Positions 9,530 to 19,617 are shown, numbered from the stretch's first letter. The stretch is 64,000 bases of DNA from Cutibacterium modestum (GCF_008326345.1 NZ_BJEN01000001.1:62001-126000); one strand, 5' to 3'. The notes: a model not told the origin generated them from the letters alone. A program made the numbers and translations.

Positions 9530-10120
9530 GTGGGTGACACAATAGACCTCGTGATACTCGCGAACCCTCTCAAGGCTGGTGACCTGCTGGTGGCAAGTCG
9601 CCAGATCGACGAGGGGATTTTTTACGAGTCCGTCACCTATCTCATCGACGTTGGGCTCGACGGCGCCCTCGGGGTTATCGTCAATCAACCATGCACAGCG
9701 GGAACTCTGCATAGACAACTGCCGGGCTGGGTCCATCTAGCCACTCCGCCGCAGGACCTCTTCCTCGGTGGTCCGATATCACCAAGTGGGGCTATTTGCC
9801 TGGCCCGGGTACAACGATCGAGTGAGGAACCTCCCGGGTGGCGACGTGTCGATGGGCTGACCGGTTTGCTCCATCTTGACACCCCGACCGAACTCGTGGA
9901 AGGTGCCTTTACCAACGTTCGTATCTTCGCCGGATACGCCGAATGGGGCCCTGGCCAGTTAGAGGCCGAACTGATCCGCGGCGACTGGGTCAGAGCCGTC
10001 GCTCACCCTGAGGACGTCTTTTCTTCTGAGCCACGGGGCTTGTGGCGAGCCGTGCTGCATCGTCAGAACGGCCCTGTCGCGTTGCTCGCAACAGCGACCA
10101 GCACCCCGACCCTCAATTGA
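9530..10120 (+). CDS. YqgE/AlgH family protein (DUF179)
   Basis: A 196-residue protein with the family core: LANPLKAGDLLVASRQIDEGIFYESVTYLI, then GALGVIVNQP (about residues 45-54) and FLGGPIS (about 78-84), and a late AGYAEWGPGQLEAEL. These are the conserved G-x-I-V-N and GGP elements of AlgH/YqgE. The biochemical role is unknown; AlgH was named for an effect on alginate transcription in Pseudomonas, and other members are treated as uncharacterised. The start is GTG 9530; GTG 9551, just before ILANPLKAG, would give a protein nearer the family norm. It precedes mtrA by about 80 bases on the same strand and may be a separate unit. Confidence 0.85.
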   Translation: MGDTIDLVILANPLKAGDLLVASRQIDEGIFYESVTYLIDVGLDGALGVIVNQPCTAGTLHRQLPGWVHLATPPQDLFLGGPISPSGAICLARVQRSSEEPPGWRRVDGLTGLLHLDTPTELVEGAFTNVRIFAGYAEWGPGQLEAELIRGDWVRAVAHPEDVFSSEPRGLWRAVLHRQNGPVALLATATSTPTLN

Positions 10121-10201
10121 TCGTCGTCCCCCCCAATCGGTCACCAGTTAGGAGTATGGGGACTACCATATGCACCGTCACGGAACCCAGTGAGGAGGCC
10201 T

Positions 10202-10915
10202 ATGGTGGACACCGCCGGTGATCATGGGCCGATTCTCGTCGTTGACGACGACGCGGCCTTAGCCGAGATGCTTCAGCTTGTCCTTGTCAAAGAAGGATTC
10301 TCGACAGTGTGGGTCGGGCACGGCAGGGATGTCATGGACGTCTTCCGTGAGCGCCGACCTGCCCTGGTCCTCCTCGACCTCATGCTACCCGGGCGTGACG
10401 GTATCCAGATCTGCCAAGACATTCGACGCGAATCAGGTGTCCCGATCATCATGCTCACGGCCCGCTCTGATACCCCTGACGTCGTCCGAGGCCTTGGTGC
10501 CGGAGCCGATGACTACGTCTGTAAGCCGTTCCGATCCGCAGAGCTCGTTGCTCGTCTCCGGGCCCGGTTGCGCACACCCGCCGCCCAGCGTGAGGAGGCC
10601 GGGGTCATCACCGTCGGTGACCTGACCATTGATCCCGCTGCCCATGTGGTCCAACTGGGTGGTGAGGAGATTTCGCTTACTCCGTTGGAGTATTCCCTGC
10701 TCCTTACGTTGGCTCAACACCCCAACCAGGTCTTCAGCAGGGAGACCCTGCTGCGTGAGGTATGGGGATACACCAACAGTGCCGACACCCGGTTAGTCAA
10801 CGTTCACGTGCAGAGACTGCGTTCCAAGGTTGAGCGCAATGCCGATCACCCCCAGATGATCATCACTGTTCGTGGTATCGGTTACCGCATCTGTACCCCG
10901 GGGGAGGAAAGCTGA
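10202..10915 (+). CDS. mtrA: DNA-binding response regulator MtrA (OmpR family)
   Basis: A 237-residue two-domain regulator. The receiver domain shows the acidic pocket D15-D16, the phospho-acceptor D59 in LVLLDLMLPG, T86 in IIMLTAR and K108 in DDYVCKPF. The C-terminal winged helix carries LTPLEYSLLLTL, SRETLLREVWGY and VNVHVQRLRSKVE, ending with VRGIGYRI. Sequence and the following kinase gene identify it as MtrA, the essential actinobacterial regulator of cell-wall hydrolases, division and osmotic response. The start is ATG 10202 because GTGAGGAGG sits six bases upstream; an earlier in-frame GTG is part of that ribosome-binding site. It overlaps mtrB by four bases. Confidence 0.92.
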   Translation: MVDTAGDHGPILVVDDDAALAEMLQLVLVKEGFSTVWVGHGRDVMDVFRERRPALVLLDLMLPGRDGIQICQDIRRESGVPIIMLTARSDTPDVVRGLGAGADDYVCKPFRSAELVARLRARLRTPAAQREEAGVITVGDLTIDPAAHVVQLGGEEISLTPLEYSLLLTLAQHPNQVFSRETLLREVWGYTNSADTRLVNVHVQRLRSKVERNADHPQMIITVRGIGYRICTPGEES

Positions 10916-12495
10916 TCACCCCGGCCCGGCATGCCGGTCGTGGTCGCCGGCCGGGCCGACGTCCACCGTGGCTGGCCGGACTGCGACGACTATGGTGGTC
11001 CTCCCTACCACTGCGCACAGTCACCATCACCCTTTCGAGCAGCTTGGTCATCCTCGTCGTCGGTGGCTTCTTCCTCGTTCGCCAAGCCACGGCTGGCATC
11101 GTTGAGGCCAAGTGCACCTCGGCCATCGCCGAGACAACTGCGACCATCAATCGGATCCAAGGGCAACTTCGCCACACCGACCTGCGTACGGCAGCCTTCT
11201 ACGAGCGGCTCAACCGTCTCGCCGACGACGCCGCGAGCCAGTCGGGCCAATACCACGTCTTCATCCAGGGACCGGTTTCCGGCTTCATCTCCCAAGGCGT
11301 GTCCCCAAATTCGGTCCCAACAGACCTGACAGCCAAAGTGGGCGAGTCCAACGGCACGTGGTCTTCCCCCACGACAGTGCACTACACCGACCACGTCCGT
11401 CCCGACGTCCCCGGAATCGTCGTCGGGTCGATGCTATGGCCGCCTGGGGCCAGCCAAACCGTCCCGGTGTATTTCATCTTTCCCGAGACCCAGGAGGTCG
11501 CTACCATCGCCCTACTGCGCCGCAGCGTCATCAGCGTCGGCGCCCTTATGGCCCTGGCCATTGCGGTTACGACCTATCTGGCAACCCGTCACATTTCTCA
11601 GCCGATTCGCCAAGCGTCCATCACCGCCTCCAAGCTGGCCGGTGGCGCCCTTGACGAGCGGATGGTGGTGCGCGGCACTGACGACCTGGCGACTCTGGCA
11701 TCGTCCATGAACGACATGGCTGCCCAGCTGGACCGACGCATCGGCGAACTCGAGAGATTGTCGAGTTTGCAACAGCAGTTTGTCTCCGACGTGTCCCACG
11801 AGTTACGCACGCCGATGACGACGATGCGGATGGCCTCAGAAATGATCGAGGCTGACCCGGAAGATCCAATGCAGGTACGATCCGTCGAACTCATGCGTGC
11901 CCAGATGGAGCGGTTCGAACTACTTCTCGCTGACCTGTTGGAGATCTCGCGGTTCGACGCCGGAGCCACCCAACTCACCTTAGAGGACTGCGACATTGTT
12001 GAATTGGCACGGGCTGAGATCATGGATGTCACACCGGTGGCCGATCGTCTAGGAACTCCAATCGCGCTCGTCGCCGAGGCCGCGCAGACCGCAGAGGTAG
12101 ATCCGCGTCGTATCAGTCGCATTATCCGGAACCTGTTATCCAACGCCGTTGAACATGCTGACGGCACGACCGTCGAAGTCACGGTGTGTGCGGTGGGAGT
12201 CGGGGTGCGTGATCACGGTGTCGGGTTTGAGCCATGGCAGGCTGAGAAGGTCTTCGGACGATTCTGGCGAGGCGCCCCATCACGGGTGCGTACGCTGGGC
12301 GGAAGCGGCTTAGGGCTGGCGATCTCCCGTCAAGACGCGAACCTGCACCATGGTTGGCTAACAGCCTGGGGACGTCCAGGTCAAGGGGCCTTTTTCCGAT
12401 TGGTGGTTCCCAGACAGCCCGGCGGAATTATCGTCGAGTCCCCGCTTCCCGCATCTCCGACCGATGCCGACTATTCGGACGATGAGGAGAAATGA
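10912..12495 (+). CDS. mtrB: Sensor histidine kinase MtrB, probable CTG start
   Basis: Membrane sensor kinase partnered with MtrA. From the CTG at 10912 the order is a basic cytoplasmic leader with LPLRTVTITL, a first membrane helix (about residues 43-63), an extracytoplasmic domain, a second helix (about 205-225), HAMP, the phospho-acceptor H296 in SDVSHELRTPMTTM, an N box (LLSNAVEHADG), and G boxes GVRDHGVGF and GGSGLGLAIS. No ATG, GTG or TTG occurs in this frame between the previous in-frame stop and TTG 11044, which would cut into the first membrane helix. CTG 10912 has GGAGG four bases upstream and overlaps the mtrA stop as CTGA, so translational coupling from a CTG start is my preferred reading. 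The stop overlaps the lpqB remnant start (ATGA). Confidence 0.85.
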   Translation: MITPARHAGRGRRPGRRPPWLAGLRRLWWSSLPLRTVTITLSSSLVILVVGGFFLVRQATAGIVEAKCTSAIAETTATINRIQGQLRHTDLRTAAFYERLNRLADDAASQSGQYHVFIQGPVSGFISQGVSPNSVPTDLTAKVGESNGTWSSPTTVHYTDHVRPDVPGIVVGSMLWPPGASQTVPVYFIFPETQEVATIALLRRSVISVGALMALAIAVTTYLATRHISQPIRQASITASKLAGGALDERMVVRGTDDLATLASSMNDMAAQLDRRIGELERLSSLQQQFVSDVSHELRTPMTTMRMASEMIEADPEDPMQVRSVELMRAQMERFELLLADLLEISRFDAGATQLTLEDCDIVELARAEIMDVTPVADRLGTPIALVAEAAQTAEVDPRRISRIIRNLLSNAVEHADGTTVEVTVCAVGVGVRDHGVGFEPWQAEKVFGRFWRGAPSRVRTLGGSGLGLAISRQDANLHHGWLTAWGRPGQGAFFRLVVPRQPGGIIVESPLPASPTDADYSDDEEK

Positions 12496-13895
12496 TGACC
12501 CTATGCCCCTCCCGGCGCGCCGTGCCGTCGGCCGCCGCTGTCCTGCTTGTCGGATGCGTCGAAGTGCCACCCAGGGCCCGGTGAAGAGAGTCGATGCCCC
12601 CACGCTGTCGCGCGCGAGAGCATTGACGTGGCTCCCATCCTCCGGCTAACGGCGCGTCCATCAATCTCGTGATGGCGGGTTCCTACAAGCGATGACGAGG
12701 GCGTGACGACTACCGGGTCGCGAGGTCCTACCTCACCAGCGACATGACGGATCGATGAGGTCCCCATGCGAAAGCCACCATCTACGACGCCACGAACCAT
12801 AAGTCGATCAGCACCGCCGCCACCGCAACGCCCCAGGCCCCCGGGGTGGGACGAATCGATTCCCAGGGCCACCATCACCCGGCCAATTCCCGGACTCTCA
12901 ACCATGATTCCGAAACGGTGCAGGAATCGGGTCAATGGCGTATCTCCGGGCCGCCCGAAGGGTTGCTCATTTCCCAGTACACCTTCAGCTGGTCGTCGAT
13001 TCTGATCTTCTTTTTGACGGAGGCCGCCGATCACCTCGTGCCCGACGTCATCCATCCTCCCAGCGTCGCCAACCCAGATGCCGCTCTCCGAGCCGGGTCG
13101 CCTGGATCCTGAACGGCTTCGCAGCGATCTCCGCGTCCGGTTTACCGCCGGCTCTATGTTGCCGCTTTCAGAGGCGGCTAAAGACGATACCGTGTCCGCG
13201 GACCCCCGCCTTCATTCCTCTCTCCGACCCACTCACCGATCGTGGTCGCCGTCGTCAAGGGGAAGATGAGGCGCTCGGGACATCATGTCCAGATCATGCC
13301 CGGCGCGTTGGGGCGAAGAGCGACCACGAATAACGGCGTGGTTAAGGTCGCGTCCACTCAGTTTGTGATGCCAACAACCTCTCTGGCCAGCCCCGGTGCG
13401 GTCTGGCGCGCGGTTTTGGTAGACCGGCGTTCGTTACTGAACCAGCAGGAAGGTAGCGGGAATACCCAGGTGCCGGCCACCGGCGTGAACCTGCTGCGGC
13501 CACAAGTACTTCGGAAATCACACCGTCATGACCTTGTCGAGCACAGACTTGATGCTGATCGTCGTCAGAGCAGACGGCACTCTAACGTCGACCATCGTTG
13601 ATCTGGCGGGCACAGGGTAACCTCATTCAGCGTGGCCCCTGATGCCACCCGAGTTGCCCTCATCCTCGAACAGGGGGGAGTGCACGCGGGCTGGGGATCG
13701 GGTTGTTGACTCGCCAGGAGGGCGTGATACACCTAGGTCACATCGTCGACATTCCGTTGTCCTCCTCGGACGCGAATCTGTCGATCATCACCGACGCTGT
13801 ACGACTACTCGATTGTGCGTGCTGGGCCTCGCGATCGAGGCCGGTGTGACAGCGCGGTTGCGGTTACTGCTTGACCCTTCCGCCGAACTAGGCTG
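12492..13895 (+). pseudogene. lpqB: lpqB lipoprotein gene, heavily degraded
   Basis: Position three in mtrA-mtrB-lpqB. It starts ATG 12492 behind GAGGAGA, overlapping the mtrB stop, and still encodes a lipoprotein signal ending LLVGC, but stops at 12582. Recognisable LpqB segments then appear in shifting frames: GPVKRVDAPTLSR; GRDDYRVARSYLTSDMTDR; HAKATIYDA; SGQWRISGPPEGLLIS; DHLVPDVIHPP; LDPERLRSDLRV; and, in the beta-propeller part, VRADGTLTSTIVDLAGTG near 13565-13618 and TRVALILEQGGVHAGW. At least six frameshifts or stops make it non-functional. LpqB normally binds the MtrB extracytoplasmic domain and tunes its activity, so its loss next to intact mtrAB is notable. The homology trail fades by about 13890. 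Confidence 0.85.
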
Positions 13896-13915
13896 AGCTA
13901 CGAAACTAGTGGATC

Positions 13916-14548
13916 GTGAACACACTCGAATCCCTGGCAGATCTGCTTCTGGGAGCATGTTGTCCCGGTTGCGCAGCGCCTGGAATCGGAATCTGCCAGG
14001 CGTGTCTGAAAACCGTATATCCGGCGCCTCGAGTCATCCTTGACGGACCGCCCATGGGCTACCACGGTCCGATTCCGGGAATCGTCACCGCTCACAAGGA
14101 CCGCAGTGCCACATGGCTCACCGATTACCTTGGCCAGTGGTTAGCTTACGGACTGGCACCAGCCGTGGCTGCCGCTCCGGGGCACGTTGACGTCGTCCCA
14201 GTGCCGTCGTCGGGTCGGGCAGTAAGGCGGCGAGGAGCCGATCACGCTGCCGACATGACTCGGTCAGCCTTGGAGTGGCTTGAGATACCTAATGCAACAA
14301 TGGCCCACCTGCTGCGTCGGACCCGTCGGGTCGCCGATCAGCTCGAGGTTAGCGATGAGCAGCGGGGCGCTAATCAACGAGGGTCAATGAGGGCTGATCC
14401 TGGCAGCGGAGACGTCATTGTCGTTGACGACGTACGTACGTCCGGAGCGACGGTGGGGGAGGCCTGCCGTGCCCTGACCCGGTCGGGACGACGGGTACTT
14501 TCGATCGTCGTTCTAGCTGACGCTGCGACCGCGACGCGATGGCCGTGA
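13916..14548 (+). CDS. comF: ComF-family phosphoribosyltransferase-like protein
   Basis: A 210-residue protein with the ComF layout: an N-terminal zinc-ribbon half (CCPGCAAPGIGICQAC, residues about 15-30), a middle VDVVPVPSS...RRRGADHA segment, and the PRPP-binding loop VIVVDDVRTSGATV (about 162-175). In naturally competent bacteria ComF works in the inner side of DNA uptake with single-stranded DNA; in Actinobacteria the role is not established. The start is GTG 13916. It lies just after the lpqB remnant and ahead of hpf, which is the usual actinobacterial order. Confidence 0.88.
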   Translation: MNTLESLADLLLGACCPGCAAPGIGICQACLKTVYPAPRVILDGPPMGYHGPIPGIVTAHKDRSATWLTDYLGQWLAYGLAPAVAAAPGHVDVVPVPSSGRAVRRRGADHAADMTRSALEWLEIPNATMAHLLRRTRRVADQLEVSDEQRGANQRGSMRADPGSGDVIVVDDVRTSGATVGEACRALTRSGRRVLSIVVLADAATATRWP

Positions 14549-14660
14549 TCATGACTGGCTCGTCGATATGATCAGGCACTGTAGACATCGGCACCGGGGG
14601 CATTGAAGCTTGCCAAACACCTGTTGAGAGCGCCCCGTATGGGCTAGCGTAGATGCATGG

Positions 14661-14711
14661 CACGACCGAGCGGCACCTGGATCTCCAGTCGGAGGGCGGG
14701 GCTCGGTCGTG
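14661..14711 (+). terminator. Long inverted repeat between comF and hpf
   Basis: CACGACCGAGC (14661-14671) is perfectly complementary to GCTCGGTCGTG (14701-14711), with a nested CTGG-atct-CCAG in the loop, followed by TTTATG. It fits a terminator for comF or a 5' leader structure of hpf, whose start lies 54 bases on. Confidence 0.6.
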
Positions 14712-14764
14712 TTTATGTGTCAGCGTCGGAAAGACCGATGCAAACCCCAGCACAGGAGGTTGTC

Positions 14765-15376
14765 ATGGAGGTCATCGTTTCGGGACGGCATTGCCACGTC
14801 AGTGACGACGTGCGCGCCCAGGTCGAGGACAGGCTCTCCGGGGTCGAGAAGTTGAAGGATCGGGTTCAGCGCGCCGAGGTGGTCTTCACTGCCCAAGGCA
14901 CTAAGGGGCCCAAAGACCAGGCCATCACATGTGAGATCACGCTGCGGGCTAAGGGACCGGTGGTGCGAGCCGTCGGACAGGCGGAGGACAAAATGGTTGC
15001 CTTTGACATGGCGGCCGATCGGCTTCGCACCCAGTTAGTCAAGGCTGCGGATCGTCGTCGCAGCCGCCGTGGGTTGCGTGTTTCCCAGGTCCTGGATGTT
15101 TTGCCCGAGGAGAGCACCGACGAGGCACCCGATATCCTGACCACGAGGAAGATCGCGGGTGACGTGGAAGTCACCGGGGACAGCCCCCTCTATGTCAAGG
15201 AGAAGATCTTCCAGGCCGTCCCCCTGACCCTGGCTCAGGCTCTCGATGAGATGGAACTGGTTGGTCATGACTTCTTCCTCTACCTTGATCAGGATTCCAA
15301 GCGGCCTAGCGTCGTCTACCGGCGCAAGAAGGGATACAACTACGGTGTCATCCATTTGGACCTTGACCATGAGTAA
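14765..15376 (+). CDS. hpf: Ribosome hibernation-promoting factor, long form
   Basis: A 203-residue protein. Residues 1-100 form the S30AE/YfiA fold (MEVIVSGRHCHVSDDVRAQVEDRL...AVGQAEDKMVAFDMAADRL...). A linker follows, and the C-terminal dimerisation domain (VVREKIFQ-like VKEKIFQAVPLTLAQALDEMELVGHDFFLYLD, then PSVVYRRKKGYNYGVIHL) marks the long form, which joins two 70S ribosomes into inactive 100S particles in stationary phase. The start ATG 14765 has AGGAGG six bases upstream, which decides against the longer open frame. Just upstream of secA, as in many Actinobacteria. Confidence 0.93.
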   Translation: MEVIVSGRHCHVSDDVRAQVEDRLSGVEKLKDRVQRAEVVFTAQGTKGPKDQAITCEITLRAKGPVVRAVGQAEDKMVAFDMAADRLRTQLVKAADRRRSRRGLRVSQVLDVLPEESTDEAPDILTTRKIAGDVEVTGDSPLYVKEKIFQAVPLTLAQALDEMELVGHDFFLYLDQDSKRPSVVYRRKKGYNYGVIHLDLDHE

Positions 15377-15398
15377 TACCGACTGAGGTTTTGAGGTC

Positions 15399-15428
15399 GC
15401 GGCGATGTGGGGAAGCCCGCATCGCCGC
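15399..15428 (+). terminator. Hairpin after hpf
   Basis: GCGGCGATG pairs with CATCGCCGC, with a further GGG/CCC in the loop, about 22 bases after the hpf stop. There is no clear U tract, but stem strength and position suit a terminator separating hpf from secA. Confidence 0.6.
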
Positions 15429-15635
15429 TTGTCGGGTTGGGGCGATGAACCCTGCGCAACTTCCGGTATTCGGCATTGCGGTGACGTCGACGCTGCACCG
15501 CAATGAGGTGGATTGAGCTGCCGTGTTCTTGGTTCGGCCGGCGACCCCCTAGGATAGGGGCGGTGGCTTTGTTACGCCACTCGTCGGGCATATGCTCCGA
15601 CGGTTACGACGTCTACTCCTTGAAGGACCTGCCCC

Positions 15636-18338
15636 GTGAACCTCATGGATCGCGTGCTTCACGCCGGTGAAGGCAAGATCATCCGCCGACTCAACCGCAT
15701 TGTCGGCCAGGTCAACAGCATTGAAGAGGACTACGTCGCCATGGACGACGACGAGTTAGCGGGTCAGACCGCTGACTTCCGTCAGCGTCTCGACAACGGC
15801 GAGAGTCTGGACCCTCTTCTCCCAGAGGCCTTCGCGACGGTGCGTGAAGCCTCAAAACGCGTGTTGGGTAAGCGCCACTTCGATGTTCAGATCATGGGTG
15901 GTGCAGCCCTCCACCAGTGCAACATCGCTGAGATGAAGACCGGTGAGGGCAAGACACTGGTCGGTCTGCTACCCGCGTACCTCGAGGGTTTGCTCGGCAA
16001 GGGCGTGCACATCGTCACGGTCAACGACTACCTGGCCCGGGTACAATCAGAGCAGATGGGACGTGTGCACCGGTTCCTCGGATTGTCGATCTCGGCAATC
16101 CTCTCAGACATGCCGCCGATGGCCCGTAAAGAGGCATACGAGGCCGATGTCACCTACGGCACCAACAACGAATTCGGCTTCGACTACCTGCGTGACAATA
16201 TGGCCAGTTCGCTCGGGGAGTGCGTGCAGCGTGGCCACCATTACGCGATCGTTGACGAGGTCGACTCCATTCTCGTCGACGAGGCCCGTACCCCGCTGAT
16301 CATCTCCGGTCCAGCCGAAGAGAACAAGCAGTGGTACCCGGAGTTCGCCAGGATCGTCTCACGGCTTGAGCGCGACGTCGACTACGAAGTGGACGAGAAG
16401 AAGCGCACCGTATCTGTGCTCGGGCACGGAATTACCGTTGTGGAGGAGAGGCTCGGTATTGAGAACCTCTACGAGTCGGCAAACACACCCCTTATCGGGT
16501 ACCTCAACAACGCCATCAAAGCCAAGGAACTCTTCCATCGCGACAAGGACTACGTCGTGGTCGACGGTGAAGTCCTCATCGTTGACGAACACACCGGTCG
16601 TACCCTTGCTGGCCGTCGCTACAACGAAGGCCTCCACCAAGCCCTTGAGGCCAAGGAACACGTCGAGATCAAGGACGAGTATCAGACCCTTGCGACGATC
16701 ACCCTGCAGAACTACTTCCGCATGTACGACAAGCTCGCTGGCATGACGGGTACCGCCAAGACCGAGGAAAGCGAGTTCCAAAAGATTTACGGTCTGGGCG
16801 TTATCCCGATCCCGACAAACCGTCCGATGATCCGCAAGGACCAGAAGGACCTCATCTATCGCACCGAGAATGCTAAGTTCGACGCTATCATCGCCGATGT
16901 TGTGGAGCGTCACGAGGCGGGTCAGCCGATCCTCATCGGTACGGCTTCGGTGGCCAAGTCGGAACTTCTCTCCGAGAAGCTCAAGCGGGCCGGCGTGCCG
17001 CACAAGGTGCTGAACGCCAAGCACCATGAGTCTGAGGCCGCGATCGTCGCGCTAGCTGGCCGCAAGGGGGCCGTTACGGTCTCGACGAATATGGCTGGCC
17101 GTGGTACCGACATCATCCTCGGTGGCAACCCCGAGTTCCTCACTGAGCTTGACCTGCGTGAAAGGGGTCTGGACCCGGTCGAGGACCAGGATGCCTACCA
17201 GACTGCATGGAACAACACCTTAACCAAGTACGAGGAGCAGTCCAAAGCCGAGCACAACGAGGTTGAGGAGCTCGGTGGCCTTTATGTCATTGGTTCAGAG
17301 CGCCACGAGTCTCGCCGTATCGACAACCAGTTACGAGGACGTTCTGGCCGACAAGGCGACCCCGGTGAGTCGCGGTTTTACCTGTCGCTGCAGGACGAGC
17401 TCATGCGGCTATTCAAGCCCGAGGTCATTGACCGTGCCATGGTCACCCTCAAAATGCCCGAGGATATGCCCATCGAATCGAAATGGGTGTCGCGTCAGAT
17501 CGAGAGCGCCCAAAAGCAGGTCGAGGCGCAGAATTTCGAAATGCGAAAGAATGTCCTCAAGTACGACGACGTCATGAACCGTCAGCGTCACGTCATCTAC
17601 GGTGATCGTCACAAGGTCTTGGAGGGTGCCGACGTCGAGGCCGAATTGCGCGCCACCACCGACCGCGTCGTCGAGGCGGGCGTCCGCAAATACACCGAGG
17701 GCTACTCGGAGGACTGGGACCTTGACGCGATGTGGAACGAGATCGGGACCGTATACCCGGTCGGTCTGGACATTGACGAGTATGCCGATTGCCAGGACGT
17801 TGAGGAGCTCATTGAGGACTTCAAAGCCGACGCTCAGGAGGCCTACGATCGCCGCGAGTCAGAACTCGGCGAAGCAACCATGCGACAGCTTGAGCGTGAG
17901 GTCCTGCTGACGGTCTTAGACCGTAAATGGCGCGAGCACCTCTACGAGATGGACTATTTGCGCGAAGGTATCGGTCTGCGGGCCATGGCGCAGCGTGACC
18001 CGTTGGTCGAGTATCAGCGCGAAGGTGGCGACATGTTTAACTCGATGATGGACTCTTTCAAGGAGGAGGTTGTCGGGTTCCTGTTTAACCTCGAGATTGA
18101 AACCAGCCCGGAGGTAGGCCTGGTCACCGACGACGGAGGCCAACCGGTGACGGCTGACTCGGTGCTCCCCAAGGAGAATCGTCCGCGTCGGGCCTTGACC
18201 TATTCGGCGCCAGATGAACAGGGTGAGGCAGCGACAACCTCGGAAGGTGGGCAGAATCCCCGTGGCCAGGGGAATCGCGCCGCCCGAAGGTCTGCAGCGT
18301 CGAAGAAGCGTCGCAGCAAGAACAAGAAGCGTCGGTGA
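15636..18338 (+). CDS. secA: Protein translocase ATPase SecA
   Basis: Motor of the general secretion pathway, pushing unfolded preproteins through SecYEG. The 900 residues show the Walker A region MKTGEGKT (residues 100-107), [15 protein letters not shown], the Walker B/DEAD-like [14 protein letters not shown], the preprotein-crosslinking segment, [49 protein letters not shown] cut across motifs V-VI, and the helical scaffold with [13 protein letters not shown]. The C-terminus is a basic [11 protein letters not shown] tail and lacks the Cys-rich zinc motif of E. coli SecA, which is common in Actinobacteria. Start GTG 15636 with GAAGGA about ten bases upstream. Nearly 900 residues and the housekeeping context indicate SecA1 rather than the accessory SecA2. 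Confidence 0.97.
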   Translation: MNLMDRVLHAGEGKIIRRLNRIVGQVNSIEEDYVAMDDDELAGQTADFRQRLDNGESLDPLLPEAFATVREASKRVLGKRHFDVQIMGGAALHQCNIAEMKTGEGKTLVGLLPAYLEGLLGKGVHIVTVNDYLARVQSEQMGRVHRFLGLSISAILSDMPPMARKEAYEADVTYGTNNEFGFDYLRDNMASSLGECVQRGHHYAIVDEVDSILVDEARTPLIISGPAEENKQWYPEFARIVSRLERDVDYEVDEKKRTVSVLGHGITVVEERLGIENLYESANTPLIGYLNNAIKAKELFHRDKDYVVVDGEVLIVDEHTGRTLAGRRYNEGLHQALEAKEHVEIKDEYQTLATITLQNYFRMYDKLAGMTGTAKTEESEFQKIYGLGVIPIPTNRPMIRKDQKDLIYRTENAKFDAIIADVVERHEAGQPILIGTASVAKSELLSEKLKRAGVPHKVLNAKHHESEAAIVALAGRKGAVTVSTNMAGRGTDIILGGNPEFLTELDLRERGLDPVEDQDAYQTAWNNTLTKYEEQSKAEHNEVEELGGLYVIGSERHESRRIDNQLRGRSGRQGDPGESRFYLSLQDELMRLFKPEVIDRAMVTLKMPEDMPIESKWVSRQIESAQKQVEAQNFEMRKNVLKYDDVMNRQRHVIYGDRHKVLEGADVEAELRATTDRVVEAGVRKYTEGYSEDWDLDAMWNEIGTVYPVGLDIDEYADCQDVEELIEDFKADAQEAYDRRESELGEATMRQLEREVLLTVLDRKWREHLYEMDYLREGIGLRAMAQRDPLVEYQREGGDMFNSMMDSFKEEVVGFLFNLEIETSPEVGLVTDDGGQPVTADSVLPKENRPRRALTYSAPDEQGEAATTSEGGQNPRGQGNRAARRSAASKKRRSKNKKRR

Positions 18339-18379
18339 GGGGTTGATGGCGTCGGTCCAGCGCGTCTGGCGCCGTGCTA

Positions 18380-18904
18380 TCACCCCAGTCCGACGGTCTC
18401 ACAGGTGATTTTCTTCGACGTCAATAACATGGCCACTTTGGGGTTGAGGACCAGTTCGACGGCGTCGAGACGCCAGGCACAGCCCTCAAGCGCCAGCCTG
18501 GTGGCCATCGGTAGTCTTCGACCTCTGAGGTCAAGCAGACCCACCCCGTCGACTTGGTTGTCGTCGTAACTTACACGCGGCTCACCAACGAGAAGCATAC
18601 GGCTCCAGCCCGGGCCTCGAGGCCAACGCCTCATCGTCGCAATTGCACGAGTGCTACTGGCTTTGACGAGCTGACTCATGGGCCGCCGTCCAGCCATTGT
18701 CTCCACGATGATGATGTGAACAGCGCGAGTGAGTTTCGTCGCCTCGTAGCGAGCTTGCGAGTCATCTCTGTCGAGGCACAGGGTCGGCGCCGATGAGACG
18801 ATACATAGTTCGTCGGGCCACCAATCGCGGTCGAGTTCCAGGAAGACCCCGCAATGGTCGACTAGTGCCGAGTTGAGAGGTTTAGGCGATGGTGTCGTCA
18901 TCAT
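18380..18904 (-). CDS. Rv3235-like conserved actinobacterial protein (DUF6459)
   Basis: Minus-strand gene converging on secA with 41 bases between stops. About 174 residues from ATG 18904: an N-terminal variable part, then THRLVRAVHIIIVETMAGRRP-like AVHIIIVETMAGRRPMSQLVKASS, and a C-terminal VDGVGLLDLRGRRLPMATRLALEGCAWRLDAVELV. That end has the pattern of the small Rv3235-type proteins encoded next to secA in Actinobacteria, which have an SH3/NTF2-like fold prediction and no assigned function. The start is uncertain because the frame stays open far upstream across the next intergenic region. Confidence 0.6.
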   Translation of the reverse strand: MMTTPSPKPLNSALVDHCGVFLELDRDWWPDELCIVSSAPTLCLDRDDSQARYEATKLTRAVHIIIVETMAGRRPMSQLVKASSTRAIATMRRWPRGPGWSRMLLVGEPRVSYDDNQVDGVGLLDLRGRRLPMATRLALEGCAWRLDAVELVLNPKVAMLLTSKKITCETVGLG

Positions 18905-19084
18905 GCGTTCAAGGACAGCGCATGGGATACCTTGAGCGGAAGGGTTGATGGGAGAATCTGTGGACAACTCTGGTGAGCGAATCGTTCCATTATCCGGGAC
19001 GTAACGGACCGGTATATGGTTCACATTCGCATTCGAGTAGCGTGGATCATGGATTTGGGACCACGCTGACCAAGGAGGGTTCAA

Positions 19085-19582
19085 TTGTCGACGTCCACCA
19101 TCGTCTTCATCCCAACCAATGCGGAACAGGCTCATCACCTCGTTGCTGCACCGGCGAAACAGGTGACGGCCTTCACAGTTACCGAGGAGTTGCAATCCAT
19201 CCTTGACGTCACTGATCCCGAGGAAACCGAGCATGCCGCCATGGTTATCGGCTCCGTGTGGGGATTGACCCGTACTGGTCGACGCTTGGTGCTTGTCGCT
19301 CACGTCCCGCCTGAGCAAATCACCGACCATGAGGAGGTCGACAACGGTGGAGTGACCCTCACCCGGCTCGAGCCTTCTCAAATTACCGCGTGGTTCGCTG
19401 ACGACGACGATGCTGACTCTCGGGAAGCGGCAGAGGCGGTCAAGGGCATGACCATTGACGACGCGTGGAACGACGTCACCATCCAGACCCTTATCGGTGA
19501 GCACGAGTTGTCATGGCATGACGTCACCGAAGAACTTCCTGCGGCTGGCACCGATCCGGAGGGTTTCCACGGTCTCGAGTGA
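19085..19582 (+). CDS. DUF6912-like conserved actinobacterial protein
   Basis: A 165-residue acidic protein opening STSTIVFIPTNAEQAHHLVAA, followed by KQVTAFTVTEELQSIL, ETEHAAMVIGSVWGL and RRLVLVAHVPPEQIT. The beginning and these blocks resemble the family now called DUF6912, small actinobacterial proteins of unknown function. The TTG start at 19085 is supported by AAGGAGG six bases upstream. No membrane segment or signal peptide. It lies between the Rv3235-like gene (divergent) and the DUF2505 gene (convergent) and is probably monocistronic. Confidence 0.65.
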   Translation: MSTSTIVFIPTNAEQAHHLVAAPAKQVTAFTVTEELQSILDVTDPEETEHAAMVIGSVWGLTRTGRRLVLVAHVPPEQITDHEEVDNGGVTLTRLEPSQITAWFADDDDADSREAAEAVKGMTIDDAWNDVTIQTLIGEHELSWHDVTEELPAAGTDPEGFHGLE

Positions 19583-19617
19583 AGCTGGCCGCCTTGCCTG
19601 GCCTGACGAGGTTAGCT

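Noticed and set aside
18905-19504. An upstream extension of the Rv3235-like minus-strand frame to 374 codons
   Set aside because: The extra part is antisense to the DUF6912-like gene, which has a good ribosome-binding site; the extension lacks protein-like character.
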